In this document: piece after piece, positions 20,789 to 32,081 of the stretch
Layout: each line of letters begins with the position of its first letter
Position numbering within the stretch: position 1 is the first letter of the stretch
Assembly (NCBI GenBank): GCA_036346275.1
Contig: CM070719.1
Span: forward strand, 14,239,185-14,303,184
Length of the DNA stretch: 64,000 bases
Source: Otatea glauca
Taxonomy: Eukaryota > Streptophyta > Magnoliopsida > Poales > Poaceae
Direction of reading: 5' to 3'
The notes under the pieces: generated by a model
Told to the model about the DNA's origin: nothing
The model's input: the letters and a program-made list of their open reading frames with translations, nothing else
The model's database searches: none
Made by a program: the position numbers and the translations under genes

Positions 20789-21417
20789 ATACTAACTATA
20801 GGTCTTGACCCTAGATAGTTTAATCATCTCTTTAGGATCTTCGAATTTATTTTTGAAAAGAAAAACTTAATTTGAAAGAATAATAAGTTCTTGACTTATC
20901 TCATTCTTATATTCGTTCTCCTTGCTGAAATTTCTTTCTCTTTCCCTTCCTGGATTGAGTTGAAATCTTACCTAAGTTATCTTGAATAGATGAGATGTAC
21001 CATACCTAAGGAGAAAGCACTGAGTGCCCTGGTGCTACCCTAAAGATTGTGGGGAAAGAACCATTGAGCTCGAGGAGGAGGGATCGATGAAGTGTTCCAA
21101 AAACTAGAAGAGCATGTGCTTTGATTAGCCAGTTGAGACTCTTGTGTGGGAGTCGTATTTGCTTAAGATAGAAGTGTTGCCCTTTAGGCCTTAGATTTGC
21201 ATGCTTAGGTTGATTTGGTTCTTTCATGACTGTTGAGTGTACGGTATGTGTTGCATAGCTTTAGGTTTATGTAAGCAACCATACCAAGTTATTAATAATG
21301 ATTGCTTAAGTTGTTGGATTAAACCTATCTCCGTGCATTATGATTCTTGCTTCATACCTATGTTGTTCTCTCTCCTCTAATCTTAACAAGTGATCAGCAG
21401 ATGGTTCTAACTCGTGG
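20789..21417 (+). other. untranslated leader and gag start of the outer element
   Basis: Non-coding leader similar to 22434-22630. It ends in an ATG at 21401 with MVLTRG, the usual Tekay-type gag beginning, which breaks off after six codons at the joint with LTR sequence. Confidence 0.7.
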
Positions 21418-22416
21418 AAGAATTTGAACTGATTCATTCATACAACCACGTCTGTTATGGGAGAGACCTAGCTGATTAATCTGTCGAATCTAAGCTTTTG
21501 TACTATTTGTGGTTTTTGTGAGACCCAGGTAATGATAACCAGTCCTCGCACAGGTATGCTCACATGGCGCAAGAAGGGGATCCTGGATGTGGTAACCAGT
21601 CCCACCAGTGTTGAAACTTAGCGGATAGTAGTGGGTTTAGATAAGCATTGGAAAAGCTTTGTTATAATCACCCGTCTTTATGGTGTATGGTTGTATCTTG
21701 TGAGTAAAGTTTATAACCTCTACAGAGTGTAAAACCTATTCGAATAGCCGTGCTCACGGTATTGAGCATTGCTCGGTGATTACAGTCAAGGGTTAGAGTT
21801 CATTAAAAACAAATTTGGGTATGGATATGAAATGTGGAATAAGGTTATGAGTTAGTTATTGGAAAACAAATGGAAAATGTATTATTGTGATTATTTGTTT
21901 TACCGTCCTTCAATCTATTTATGCTATTTGTTTACAAATGTTGTTTATGTAAATTAACCATATCAGCCTATCCTTTGTAATAAGCCATGCATATAGTATA
22001 TTAGACTTGCATTCTATGCGCAACTTGTTGAGTGCTTTATGTATTCACCCCCCTTGCAACAAAACATCACCAGTTGGAGAAGAAGCTACGCCTACTTTTG
22101 AAGAGGAGTTTCAGGAGGAGACGAATAACTAGGGTGCGAACCTTGTTAGTTGCCTGTGGCAGATTGAAGGGTTTCTACGCTTGTGCTTATTTCCGCTACA
22201 ATTTATTTTCTTCCAGTCTTAGCCCTGCGAGGCGTATTCATGTAAGGTTGACCATAAGGTCGTTCAACTGTTATATTTAATGTTGATGAAGTCTTCATTA
22301 TGTTACCGTTAAGATGATTGTGATATTCATCAACGTTGAGCCTGTGTGCACTAGCGTGATCCTGGACTAGTGCGGAATACACAGAGTGTCCGAATTTGCA
22401 TATTCGGGTCCCGACA
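21418..22416 (+). repeat. 3' portion of a Tekay LTR (truncated)
   Basis: Starts abruptly at AAGAATTTGAACTGA, which is internal LTR sequence (compare 25130), and runs to the normal end GGGTCCCGACA, followed by a primer site. It contains the acidic terminal exon at 22074-22132. Confidence 0.85.
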
Positions 22417-22420
22417 CAGG

Positions 22421-22433
22421 TGGTATCAGAGCC
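22421..22433 (+). promoter_or_regulatory. second initiator-Met primer-binding site
   Basis: TGGTATCAGAGCC lies 4 bases after the truncated LTR end. Confidence 0.9.
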
Positions 22434-22635
22434 AGGTTGACTGTAGGTCAGGCCCTAGCTAGTTTGTTGTCTTAGGAGTGTCCAAAACTATTTTCTAAAG
22501 GCAAAATTAACTTGAAAGATTAAAAGGATCTTGACTTATCCCTTCTTTCTTGCTTACCACCTTTGCTGAATTTTTCTGTCTTTTCTCTAAGTTTTGAGTT
22601 GAGGTTTTTACGAGAGCCGCTTTCTGCATGTTGAG

Positions 22636-22833
22636 ATGGAGTGTCTTTATGGAGAGCGTAAAGGAGGATTCGCCGCTGAGCTTTGGAGGATGTTGCAGCT
22701 GTTAAGAGGCTTTGATCGTCCTATCTATCGTGGTACCAATTGGATTGTGAACGGGAAGATAAGAGGGACAATCTGCAAGATCACGGTCTACGCTAGGGAG
22801 AACACCATCAAGAGCCGCCCTGTCCACATTTAG
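22636..22833 (+). CDS. unrecognised 65-residue open frame in a Tekay leader
   Basis: The frame starts MECLYGERKGGFAAELWRML and contains LLRGFDRPIYRGTNW and ICKITVYARENTIKSRPVHI before TAG. It is not gag-like and no family is recognised. Its codon usage looks protein-like. It sits between a primer site and a second LTR copy, so it may be a captured or leader-encoded fragment, probably a remnant. Confidence 0.3.
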   Translation: MECLYGERKGGFAAELWRMLQLLRGFDRPIYRGTNWIVNGKIRGTICKITVYARENTIKSRPVHI

Positions 22834-24511
22834 TGAAAAGTGTTGATGATATTTTGTTGGAAATATTTTATTTGGGTTTTAAATGTCTTAAAGTATTTTT
22901 TGCAATTGTTCTGGATTTTTCCTAGTATTTGTACTATTTATTTGGGCTAGACTTATTTATCTGAATTGTTTTTATTCAAAAATGATTTAAAATCCGCATA
23001 TAGTGTTTGGGCCAAATCTCTTCGGTCTGGCCCGTTTTTCTCACGCCGCCGGCCCGCGTTGACCTATCGTCGCCGAAACCCCAACCCTAGGATTGATGAC
23101 TGTCGGATCGAGATCCAACGACCATGCCTTCTCTGCGTCGCCAGCGTGTTTCAGGCCGTCGATCGCCGCCGCGTGGATGGTTGCGATGCCGCCACGTCGC
23201 CTTCCGTATCCCCACCGGATTCCGCCGCCGTATCCGAGCGAACCTCGTTTCGCGCGAGATTCACGGAAGCCGAGGGCCCTATTTAATGTGCCTCCACCAC
23301 CTCTGGGTTGTGCACCTCGAGACGCACCCATAGCCCTAGAGCACGCCAACCGAGACGCCTTCTTGCGCCCGTGCAAGCTCGTCGTAGTTGTTGCTTCGTG
23401 CTGCCACGGTTTTCATCTCGTTTCGTCACCATCGAGTCGTCTCCTCCACCACCAAGACCCTTGCAGAATTCGCCATGTCGAGACGCTTCAGACGCGCCAG
23501 CTAACGTAGCCTGAGGCGCCCAGAATGCCGTCAGCCATGCCTTTGTCTTCGTCTCTGGTGAACCTGCTCTGCCGCACCATCATCGTCGTTGCAAGCTTCG
23601 TCAGTCGTTGGATCTGGTGAGCGTCGTCGGATTTCTTCCACATGACGGCTGCCGAGGTAACCGCGTGGACGTCTTCTCTTCGCCGCTTCACCGTCGTTGG
23701 ATCCTCATCGGTCGTCTGTGGTTGAGCCACGTAGTCGCCGCCGCCTTGCCTCACGCCGCCGCATCATAGCCGTCAGATCCGCAGTGTGTGTCCCGGATCG
23801 TGCCACGTGCCGTCCGCCGGGGTAGCCGCGTCGCCTAGTCGTTCAGTTCTCACCGTCGTCGCCACCGTCTGATCAGACCTAGACGATCGGGATGGTGCCG
23901 CGTGTCGCCTCCGTAGTGAGTCGCCGCATCGCGCCTTGCGCTGATCTCGGCCGTTCGATTTGAAATGGGCGGATGAGATTGCGCCGAGCATGGTGCTAGT
24001 CATTTGCCGCCGCGTGTCGCGCTGTGATTGGTCGAGTGTCATCGCTGACGCCGCAGCTTGCGTCAGCCGGTGCACGGGCACAGTGCCGCCGGTCCACCGT
24101 GGACCAGCGCTGGCCATGGACCGAGTCCATAAGCCGGTGACGCGTGTCGCGCTATGGTTGCGCCACGTGTCAGCACCTGATTGGGCCACATGTCCGCTGA
24201 CGTCAACATGACGTCATATATCGCTTTTTCCGTAGAAAAGTATTTCAGCCGAAAATCATTTCGGTGCTGACGTTAGCATGATGTCATAAATGCTATTTTC
24301 CCGTATAAAAATAATTCGGTTTTTCTAATTTATCTTTTATTTCAAACTTTGAATAGCTATATCTTTTGCATATGAGCTCCGATTGAGGTGATTCCTGTTT
24401 CTAAAAATTTGTAAAACAAATATCTATTTAATGGTGAATTTTATTTAATTTTTGGAGTTGATCTTGATCTCTATTTTCGGTATTTATTGCTTTCTTGTTC
24501 CTTTCGCGTAG

Positions 24512-24592
24512 ACGTCGAGTTGCCCGGTGAGTTTGTCATCGAGGATCAAGCACTTGAGCAAGGTCCAGAGCAGGAGTCAAAGCTATTTGAAG
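24512..24592 (+). other. LTR acidic internal exon, copy A
   Basis: Preceded by a pyrimidine-rich tract and CGCGTAG; 81 nt; ends AAG|GCAAGT. The frame reads VELPGEFVIEDQALEQ then GPEQESKLFE without stops. It enters with 2 nt and leaves with 1 nt of a codon. Confidence 0.6.
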
Positions 24593-25785
24593 GCAAGTTA
24601 TGCTTTGATCATGTTGAACCTATGCTTAAAATATTATATTGTTTCAAAGTATTGCATATTAATTCAAGTATCGTGGTTTCAGATATGTTGGGATTAGTTA
24701 TTGTCCACTTTGAGTTACATCCACCTTGCCATGTTGTATGTCGTATTTCATTTGTCACCTTAGAATGGTTTAATACTAAGTGGTAGCTATAATTGCCAAT
24801 ATGGTTGGTTAGAACGTAGTAGAATGCTTAGTTGTGCAATGAGTCATCACTTTATGCAAAAATGGTTAATCTTGCTTAATGATTATGGAACATGTTTATT
24901 AAATTGTGTGTTGGTGTTGTCAAACAATGTTGTTGTTGTTGATGGCACGTGGTGCATGGTAATTAACTGGGGTGGTAAAATGATTTAGACTGAGGCAAGT
25001 GGCATGTATTTGTGGTGGGCCAATGTGGCACTTGGGCGGTCGCATTGCTTTTTATGATAATGGTTGGTTCATGGTTATGATGATTTTTAGTTAGTCATGC
25101 CTTGATCAATTAAGGACTTAACCTTGCAAGAATTTGAACTGAGTCATTCATACAACCACATGTCTGTTTTGGGATAGACCTAGCTGATTAATCTATCGAG
25201 TCTAAGCTTTTGTAATATTTGTGGTGTTGTGAGGCCCGGGTAGTGGTAACCAGTCCTCGCACAGGTATGCTCACATGGCACAAGAGGGGGGCCTTGGATG
25301 TGGTAAGCAGTCCCACCAGGGTTGAAACCTTAGCGGATAGTACTGGGTTTAGATAAGCATTGGAAAGGCTTTGTTATAATCACTCACCTTTGTGGTGTAT
25401 GGTTGTATCTTGCGGGTAAAGTGTATAACCTCTGAAGAGTGTAAAACCTATTCGAATAGCCGTGCTCGCGGTATTGAGCATTGCTCGATGATTACAGTCA
25501 AGGGTTAGAGTTCATTAAAAACAAATGTGGGTATGGATATGAAATGTGGAATAAGGTTATGAATTAGTTATTGGAAAACAAATGGAAAATGTATTATTGT
25601 GATTATTTGTTTTACCGTCTTTCAATCTATTTATGCTATTCGTTTACAAATGTTGTTTATGCAAATTAACCATGTCAGCCTATCCTTTGTAATAAGCCAT
25701 ATATATAGTATATTAGACTTGCATTCTGTGCGCAACTTGTTGAGTGCTTTATGTACTCACCCCCCTTGCAACAAAACATCACCAG

Positions 25786-25844
25786 TTGGAGAAGAAGCTA
25801 TGCCTACTTTTGAAGAGGAGTTTCAGGAGGAGACGAATAACTAG
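25786..25844 (+). other. LTR acidic terminal exon, copy A
   Basis: After ATCACCAG the 59 nt read GEEAMPTFEEEFQEETNN and TAG. The phase fits the donor at 24592/24593, giving a predicted 1193 nt GC-AG intron. Confidence 0.6.
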
Positions 25845-26126
25845 GGTGCGAACCTTGTCAATTGCCTATGGCAGATTGAAGGGTTTCTACGCTTGAGCTT
25901 ATTTTCGCTGCAATTTATTTACTTCAGTCTTAGCCCTGCGAGACGTATTCATGTAAGGTTGACCATAAGGTCGTTCAACAGTTATATTTAATGTTGATGA
26001 AGTCTTTATTATGTTACCGTTAAGTATGATTGTGATATTCATCAACGTTGTGCCTTTGTGCACTAGCGTGATCCTGGACTAGTGTGGAATGCACAGAGGG
26101 TCCGGATTTGCATATTCGGGTCCCGA

Positions 26127-26719
26127 TAAAATTATATATTACTCGGTGTGAAGGCAATGAGAAGGTTCTCTATGCTTCTCATCAGTTGGAAGGAATGGCT
26201 ACTGTGTGATGGTAGAATTACTATGTTACCCACAAAACCCAACAAGAGGTAACATGGAATCAGTTCACTATTGCTTTTCGTCAGTACCATGTGCTAGAAG
26301 GAATCATGGATCTCAAGAAGGAAGAATTTAGGGCTATCAAGCAAGGAAACCAATTAGTGGCTGAGTATCTTATCAAGTTCACACAACTTGCTCCCTATGC
26401 CCCAGAAGTTGTTGCGACAGAGAAGGTAAGACAGTCTCGTTTCATGAAGGAACTAAAGTTCGGACTGCAAGTTGGGCTGATTACCTATAACTTCCCTGAT
26501 TTTCAAGAGTTGGTTAACAAGGCCCTAATTTTGGAAGCTAAGCACAAGGAGTTGAAGGACAACTGCAAGCGCAAAATGGCTCAACAAGAAAGTCATCAAA
26601 ATCATCAGCGGACGAGAGTTACTCCTCAACAATTTCTTAGGTTTCAGCCTCAAGCTATGTTCAAGACACCGTCCCTAGAACTGTGTCCATCTGGTAAGAG
26701 TTTTCAAACACTTGTTTAG
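26127..26719 (+). pseudogene. Tekay gag capsid remnant
   Basis: The reading picks up mid-gag (EKVLYASHQLEG), has stops near 26205-26215, then is open from 26291: LKKEEFRAIKQGNQLVAEYL, FTQLAPYAPEVV and RFMKELKFGLQVGL are conserved gag blocks. The N-terminal ~80-100 codons are missing at the joint with the LTR. Confidence 0.88.
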
Positions 26720-26939
26720 GTGAATGCTACGCTTCAAGGAAATCACAGTTTGTGGTTAGGCATTGTTTAAATTGCCAAGAACCGATATATTTTGCCAATA
26801 AATGCCCCAAAGAGAAGGTGTTATCTCAATTAACTTTAATTTGGGAAAAATACCAACAAAGGCGCCAACATCAGGAGCAAATTGTAGAGCGATTCAAGCT
26901 ACAAGTCAAGTTGGAGCTACACCGCAAACGACGGTGAAA
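26720..26939 (+). pseudogene. Tekay nucleocapsid zinc knuckle, ligand lost
   Basis: HCLNCQEPIYFANKCPK aligns to a CX2CX4HX4C knuckle but has tyrosine at the histidine position. The frame ends at 26937. Confidence 0.75.
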
Positions 26940-27200
26940 GGTAGAGTCAACCATATCACATCCGATGGAGCTCAGGATGCGTCAGATGTTGTTCTGGGAA
27001 AGTTCTTGGTTAACTTAGTAACTGCAACAGTTTTATTTGATTCTGGAGCTTCGCATTTGTTTGTTTCTCGAGCTTTTGCTGTTGGGAATGGGTTGGATGT
27101 TTTAAACCTTAAGTATATGCTATTAGTTCAATCCCTTGGATCAGAACTCCGATCTAACCTAGGATGTTTGGGAGTTAAGTTGCTTATTGATGGAATATAG
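26940..27200 (+). pseudogene. Tekay aspartic protease remnant
   Basis: The frame has VLFDSGASHLFVSRAFA, the DSG active site, and ends after KLLIDGI at 27198. Domain order places it between the zinc knuckle and RT. Confidence 0.85.
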
Positions 27201-28102
27201 GGTTACAAGCGAACCTCATTATGTTGCTCAAACTCTTGATGTTATTCTTGGAATAGATTGGTTGTCCAAGCAAAAGGTTGTGCTAGATTGTGGTCGACTA
27301 GTGGTGTCAGTTGAAAGCTCGAAAAGAGAAGAAGTGGAATTTCAAGTGACCGCAGTTCGCGATGGTCAGTTAATGGTTAACAGTGTGGAAGTTGTTAGTT
27401 TGGAAAATGTGTCTATTGTCAGAGAATACCGAGATGTTTTTTTGAAGGACCTACCTGGTATGCCGCTAGATCGTGATATTGAGTTTGTGATTGAATTAGT
27501 GTGTGGTACAGCACCAATAACCAAAAGACCGTATCTTATGCCTACTGATGAGTTGGTTGAAATAAAAAGGCAGATTGAAGAGCTGCTAGAAAAAGGTTTT
27601 GTGAGACCTAGTTCGTCTCTGTGGGTAGCAGCTGTTCTGTTTGTTAGAAAGAAAGACAGGAGCTTAAGGATGTATATTGATTATCGTGCACCTAATGAAG
27701 TGACGATAAAGAATAAGTATCCACTACCTAGGATCGATTTTTTGTTTGATTAGTTAAGAGGAGCTGGAGTTTTCTGCAAGATAGATCTTTGATCAAGATA
27801 TCACCAATTGAAGATTCGTACTGAGGATGACCCTAAGACTGAATTCTCTACACAATATAGACATTATGAGTTTACAGTCATGTCTTTTGGATTGACTAAT
27901 GCTCTGCATATTTCATGAACATGATGAATAAGGTTTTCATAGAATATTTGGACAAGTTTATTGTTGTGTTCATAGATGACATTTTGGTATACTCCAAGTC
28001 GAAAGAAGAACATGCGGAACATTTGAGATCAGTGCTTGAGAAGTTGAGAGAGAAACAGTTAGATGTTAAGTTCAGCAAGTGTGATTTTTGGAAAAAGGAA
28101 GT
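27187..28102 (+). pseudogene. Tekay reverse transcriptase, first part (interrupted)
   Basis: The piece 27187-27753 contains the protease tail (DVILGIDWLSKQKVVLDCG) and RT start (PGMPLDRDIEFVIE, ELLEKGFVRPSSSLW, LRMYIDYRAPNEVTIKNKYP). After stops near 27751 and 27791, 27915-28102 carries the catalytic FIDDILVYSKSKEEH and KCDFWKKE. A solo Copia LTR interrupts the frame at 28102 and the same protein resumes at 30170. Confidence 0.9.
28098..28102. repeat. target-site duplication GAAGT
   Basis: Matches GAAAT at 30165-30169 at 4 of 5 bases. Removing the insertion with one copy restores the RT reading frame. Confidence 0.8.
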
Positions 28103-30164
28103 TGAAAGACCATGTGAAGGTCTATCCATGTTTGTGATGAGTTATTGACAGTGTTTGAGCATATGGTGCTCATGTTTGAGTTTGATTTGAATTCAATTTT
28201 AAATTTGAAGCAATTTGAGGTGTTGTGTGTGTTCGGCAGTACTACCAGCCATCTGGGAGTGGTAGTACTAGGGTTGAGGTACTATCGGCCTCCATTGGTG
28301 GTAGTTATTTACCAGAGAGGGTGTCTCAGGGTTTCGCAGGGAGAGCGGTACTACCGGCCAACCAGGAGTAGTAGTACCAGACTTGCGGTCGGTACTACCA
28401 GCCCTAGGTGGCGGTAGTACCGGGTTTCCAGCGAATTTGTGCTTAATGTTTGCATTATTGATGATTAATGCATATTATTGTGAACAGTACTATATGATGC
28501 ATTTCTTGTCTGTGTTGGTTACAAGACTTTGGGTCTTGGACATGGTGAGATGAAGGCAAGACCGAGACTAGGCTAGAAGAGCTGAGGTCTAGAACGGTCA
28601 AGGGACGTCGGAAGATGACTAAGGCCGGGAATTGGTTGCAAGCTGGGAAGACAAGGAGCTAGAGCTCGAAGCACTAGTGATAGACATGGCGGGCAACAGC
28701 ATGGATCGGGACTAGGCTTAGGGAGGAGTTGAGGTCCAGAACGATAAAGAAGCTGATGCCGCTATGGTGGAGTGGTCAAGGACACATGGCGCGCCAATGT
28801 ACTTGGACCTGCTTTCAAGTGAGGATGGTTCGGGGCAGTCCGGATGCATGAGAGGCTTGATGAGAAGTCATTGGGGCCATGTGGATAGCGATGAAGCATG
28901 AGCGAAGCTTCAAGGAGAAGGAAGACCAGTCATTGGGGCAAATTGGTCATTTGTTCAACACCGGTGGTCAAGATGGTTTGGAAAACTGCGGCGGTGGTCT
29001 AAGTAGTTTAGGTCAAACCAAAGTGGAATTGGACGCAAATTCTGGCTCGCGGAGCTTATTTGGCGTCAATGTGATAGCCGCTTTGAGAAGAATGCTTGTG
29101 CGAGTGAAAAACCCGTTAAGAGTGTTGGGTTTTGGGTTAGCCCATGTAAGAGTGGATGGTATCCATGTTAGTGTCTAGGTTTAGGGTTAGGGTTGCCTCC
29201 ACTATATAAGGAGATGTAGTGGGTGGTGAGGACTTGAGACCTTGGACTTAGTCACTACAAATTTTAGGTTTCTCACAAGATTTTTTGTTCTTGTGTGAGT
29301 GTGTGAGTGCTCCTTGGGAGCTTTTCCCTCGAGTGGGAGGCTTTGTAAACCTTCCTCATGATCTGAATGCAAATCATCTCTTTGCTAAAATTTTTGCCTC
29401 AAGTTTTGATCTTCTTCTTGCTTAGTTCTTGATCTTTTCTTGTGGTTTCTTTCTAGCTTGATCTAGTGTTCCCAAGGATGTATAATTGATAGATGTATCC
29501 TCTATAGATCATCTCCTCGATCATCTAGGCAAGCTTCTTCTTGATCATCCAAGTTTCTCCAAGAAACCGATTTTTGAGTTGAGAACGAAGTTCTTGAGGT
29601 AGATCTTGATCTTGCACTTTTGAGGGTGGTTTCTTTAGAGTTCTTACTTACTATGACATGTGGGAGGCCATCTAAGGTCATCTTGATCATTAAATCCCCA
29701 CGAGCAAGCTCAGGGCAAAGTTTTGGATTTTAACCCGGTTTTGGTACAACCTTCGGTAAATTTAAAAAAGGTTAGAACTTTTACATCAATCCTTCTGATT
29801 AAAGGTTTGAATAGGTTCCTAACACCCTTAGGAAGGTGTATACAAAGTTTTACATTGTTTAGATCAGCTAAACAAAAGTTACACGAATTTTTGACATTGA
29901 ACTCGTGTTAATTTTCCTAATCATACCTTGTTTATTGTTCACCGGTACTACCGTACTACAGTAACCAGGTAGTACTGGGGTTAATGTTAATCCTGGTACT
30001 ACTGGCCATCTAAGAGTGGTAGTACCGCCCTTATGCTGATTTTCAGAAGAAATTTCGTCTTCCGCTCTTCTGATATCTTGGGAGATTTTGGTTGGATTCT
30101 TTGGGGGAAATTTTGTTTTATGATCATTCACCCCCCTCCTCTGATCGCCATTTTCGGTCCTTCA
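28103..30164 (+). mobile_element. solo Sirevirus-like Copia LTR inside the Tekay RT
   Basis: Runs from TGAAAGACCATGTG to TTTTCGGTCCTTCA (2062 bp). It is homologous in ends and layout to the LTRs at 36412 and 46359. It has a TATA box (29203-29210) and a cluster of palindromic GGTACTACC/GGTAGTACC words at 28235-28430 and 29945-30035. Confidence 0.92.
29203..29210 (+). promoter_or_regulatory. TATA box of solo Copia LTR
   Basis: TATATAAG is followed by a G-rich stretch and, further on, GTGAGGACTTGAG, in the expected U3 position. Confidence 0.6.
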
Positions 30165-30169
30165 GAAAT

Positions 30170-30700
30170 TGAGTTCCTAGGTCATATTATGACTGCCAAA
30201 GGAGTTCTTGTTGACCCAAGCAAAGTTTAAGCAGTGTTGCATTGGGAGCAACCAAAGTCAGTTACCCAGATTTGTAGTTTTCTGAGAATGGCAGGGTATT
30301 ACCATCGATTTATCAAAGGATTTTCAACAATTGCTAGACCACTTACGCAGTTGTTGAAAAAGGAAAAATGTTTGCATGGACGCTAGAGTGCGAGAAAAGT
30401 TTTCAGGAATTGAAGAAGCGTCTAATGACAGCATCAGTGTTAGTGTTGTATGATGTTCAGAATAGCTTTGATATTTATTGTGATGCTTCCAGACAACTAC
30501 CTGGTTGTGTATTGATGTAGAAAGGCAAGGTTTTTGCGTATGCGTCAAAGAAATTAAGACTACACGGACTACAAGAGTTTAAAGTATATATTTACTCAAT
30601 CAGATCTCAATATAAGACAGAGGAGATCGTTGGAGTTAATAAAGGATTATAATATGGGAATCCATTATCATCCAAAAAAGCTAATATGGTAGCTGATGCC
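30170..30700 (+). pseudogene. Tekay RT end and RNase H (continuation)
   Basis: Resumes with FLGHIMTAKGVLVDPSKV, then AGYYHRFIKGFSTIARPL (RT tail) and the RNase H start IYCDASRQLPGCVLM with the first catalytic aspartate. Several stops (30229, 30520) and frameshifts are present. ADALSRKS near 30700 is the usual end of Gypsy RNase H. Confidence 0.85.
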
Positions 30701-30989
30701 TTAAGTCGAAAGAGTCACAGTGTTAATATACTAGTTCAGGAGGATCAATCTGAATTATGCAAGGGATTTCAGAAGCTAAAATTGGAAGTGGTTCCAAAAA
30801 GATTCCTAGCTACCTTGGAAGTAAAACTGACTTTAGAAGATTAGATCAGAGAATGTTAGGAAGATGATGCTAAGATCAAGAGGCTTAAGTCTAAGATGGA
30901 TAAAGGCAAAGTTAAGGATGTTATTTTGGATTATCAAGGTACATTGTGGTTTGATAGTTGAATTTGTGTACTTAATAAGAAGGAGCTTA

Positions 30990-31900
30990 AACAGTTAATT
31001 CTTGTGGAAGGTCATGATTCAAAATATTTGATTCATCCCGAAAGAGCCAAGATGTATTAGGATCTTAAGGAAAGATTTTGGTGGCCTAATATGAAGCGTG
31101 AAGTTGCTAAGCATGTTGCTTTGTGTGATGTGTGCCAGAGAGTAAATGCAATGCATCAAAGACTTGCTGGTTTGCTACAACCATTAAAGATTTCTGAGTG
31201 GAAGTGGGAGGAAATTGGTACATATTTTATTATCGGTTTGCATAGAATCCATAGTGGTTACAACTCCATATTGGTCATAGTGGATTGTTTGACCAAAGTT
31301 GCTCATTTCATACCAGTTAAGACTACTTATTCAGGAGATCACTTGACAGAGTTATATATATATCAATGATAATGTGTTTGAATGGTGTGCCCAAGAAGAT
31401 AGTGTCAGATAGAGGCACCCAATTTACCTCGAAGCTATGGGAACGGGTTTGAACTTAGTACAACATATCATCTGCAGACAGATGGTCAGACTGACAGAGT
31501 TAATCAGATCTTGGAAGATATGTTGAGAGCATATTGCTATGATCAAAGATAGGTTGAAAGTAGCTCAATCAGGACAAAAGAGTTACACTGATAATCATTG
31601 ACGAGAGTTGAGTTTTGAGCCAGAAGATTTTGTATATCTTAGAGTAACCCCTCTTAAAGGAATAAAAAGGATTCACGCTAAAGAAAAGCTTGTGACAAGA
31701 TATGTTGGTCCGTTCAAAATCTTGAGTCATCAAGGAGAAGTTGCGTACCAACTGGAGTTGCCGTAGTCATTAGCAGATGTATATGATGTGTTTCATGTCT
31801 CTCAGTTTAAGAAGTGTCTACGAGTGCCAACAGAGCAGACACCGTCGGAGTCAATTGAGTTGCAAGAAGATTTCACATATAAGGAGTAATCGATTAAGAT
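30990..31900 (+). pseudogene. Tekay integrase
   Basis: It contains the zinc-domain remnant (CDVCQRVNAMHQRLAGLLQP), the catalytic core start (WKWEEIGTYFIIGL, where the usual aspartate of the first acid site appears lost, then ILVIVDCLTKVAHF), SDRGTQFTS with a catalytic aspartate near 31405, a degraded third-acid region near 31480, and the GPF-type C terminus (RYVGPFKILSHQGEVAYQLE, VFHVSQFKKCLRVP). There are multiple stops and frameshifts. Confidence 0.85.
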
Positions 31901-32050
31901 TTTGGATGTTGATGAATGTAGGACTAGAAGCAAGTCAGTGCGTTTTTGAGAGTACAGTAAAGTAACCTTTCATAAAGCGAAGCAACATGGGAGCGTGAGG
32001 AAGATCGGAAGTCAGAGTTTTCTAACCTATTCTTTAGTTAGCCCTGAATC
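31885..32050 (+). pseudogene. chromodomain-like C terminus of the Tekay integrase
   Basis: IKILDVDECRTRSKSVRF and a following frame-shifted HGSVRKIGSQSFLT, then SPESRGQDYV, correspond to the short chromodomain tail of Tekay/Del chromoviruses, proposed to direct insertion to heterochromatin. The aromatic residues are partly lost. Confidence 0.65.
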
Positions 32051-32070
32051 TCGGGGTCAAGATTATGTTA

Positions 32071-32081
32071 AGCGGGGGTTT
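32071..32081 (+). promoter_or_regulatory. polypurine tract of the outer Tekay element
   Basis: AGCGGGGGTTT abuts the LTR start TGTAACATCC. The minus-strand element has the equivalent tract at 63481-63492. Confidence 0.7.

Larger units (their letters stand above)
22845..26126 (+). repeat. Tekay LTR lacking its first ~180 bp
   Basis: Starts in the AT-rich part (AAATATTTTATTTGGGTTTT) and contains the GC-rich promoter zone (23040-24240), the exon-like module and the normal LTR end, altered to GGGTCCCGAT at the joint. It runs straight into gag with no primer site, so the left pieces and this LTR were assembled by recombination or deletion. Confidence 0.85.

Noticed and set aside
23041..24211. Several GC-rich open frames on both strands that could be genes
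   Set aside because: They lie in the promoter/leader zone of a Tekay LTR, overlap one another and are not conserved as continuous frames in the other LTR copies. Only the end matching the exon-1 donor is used.
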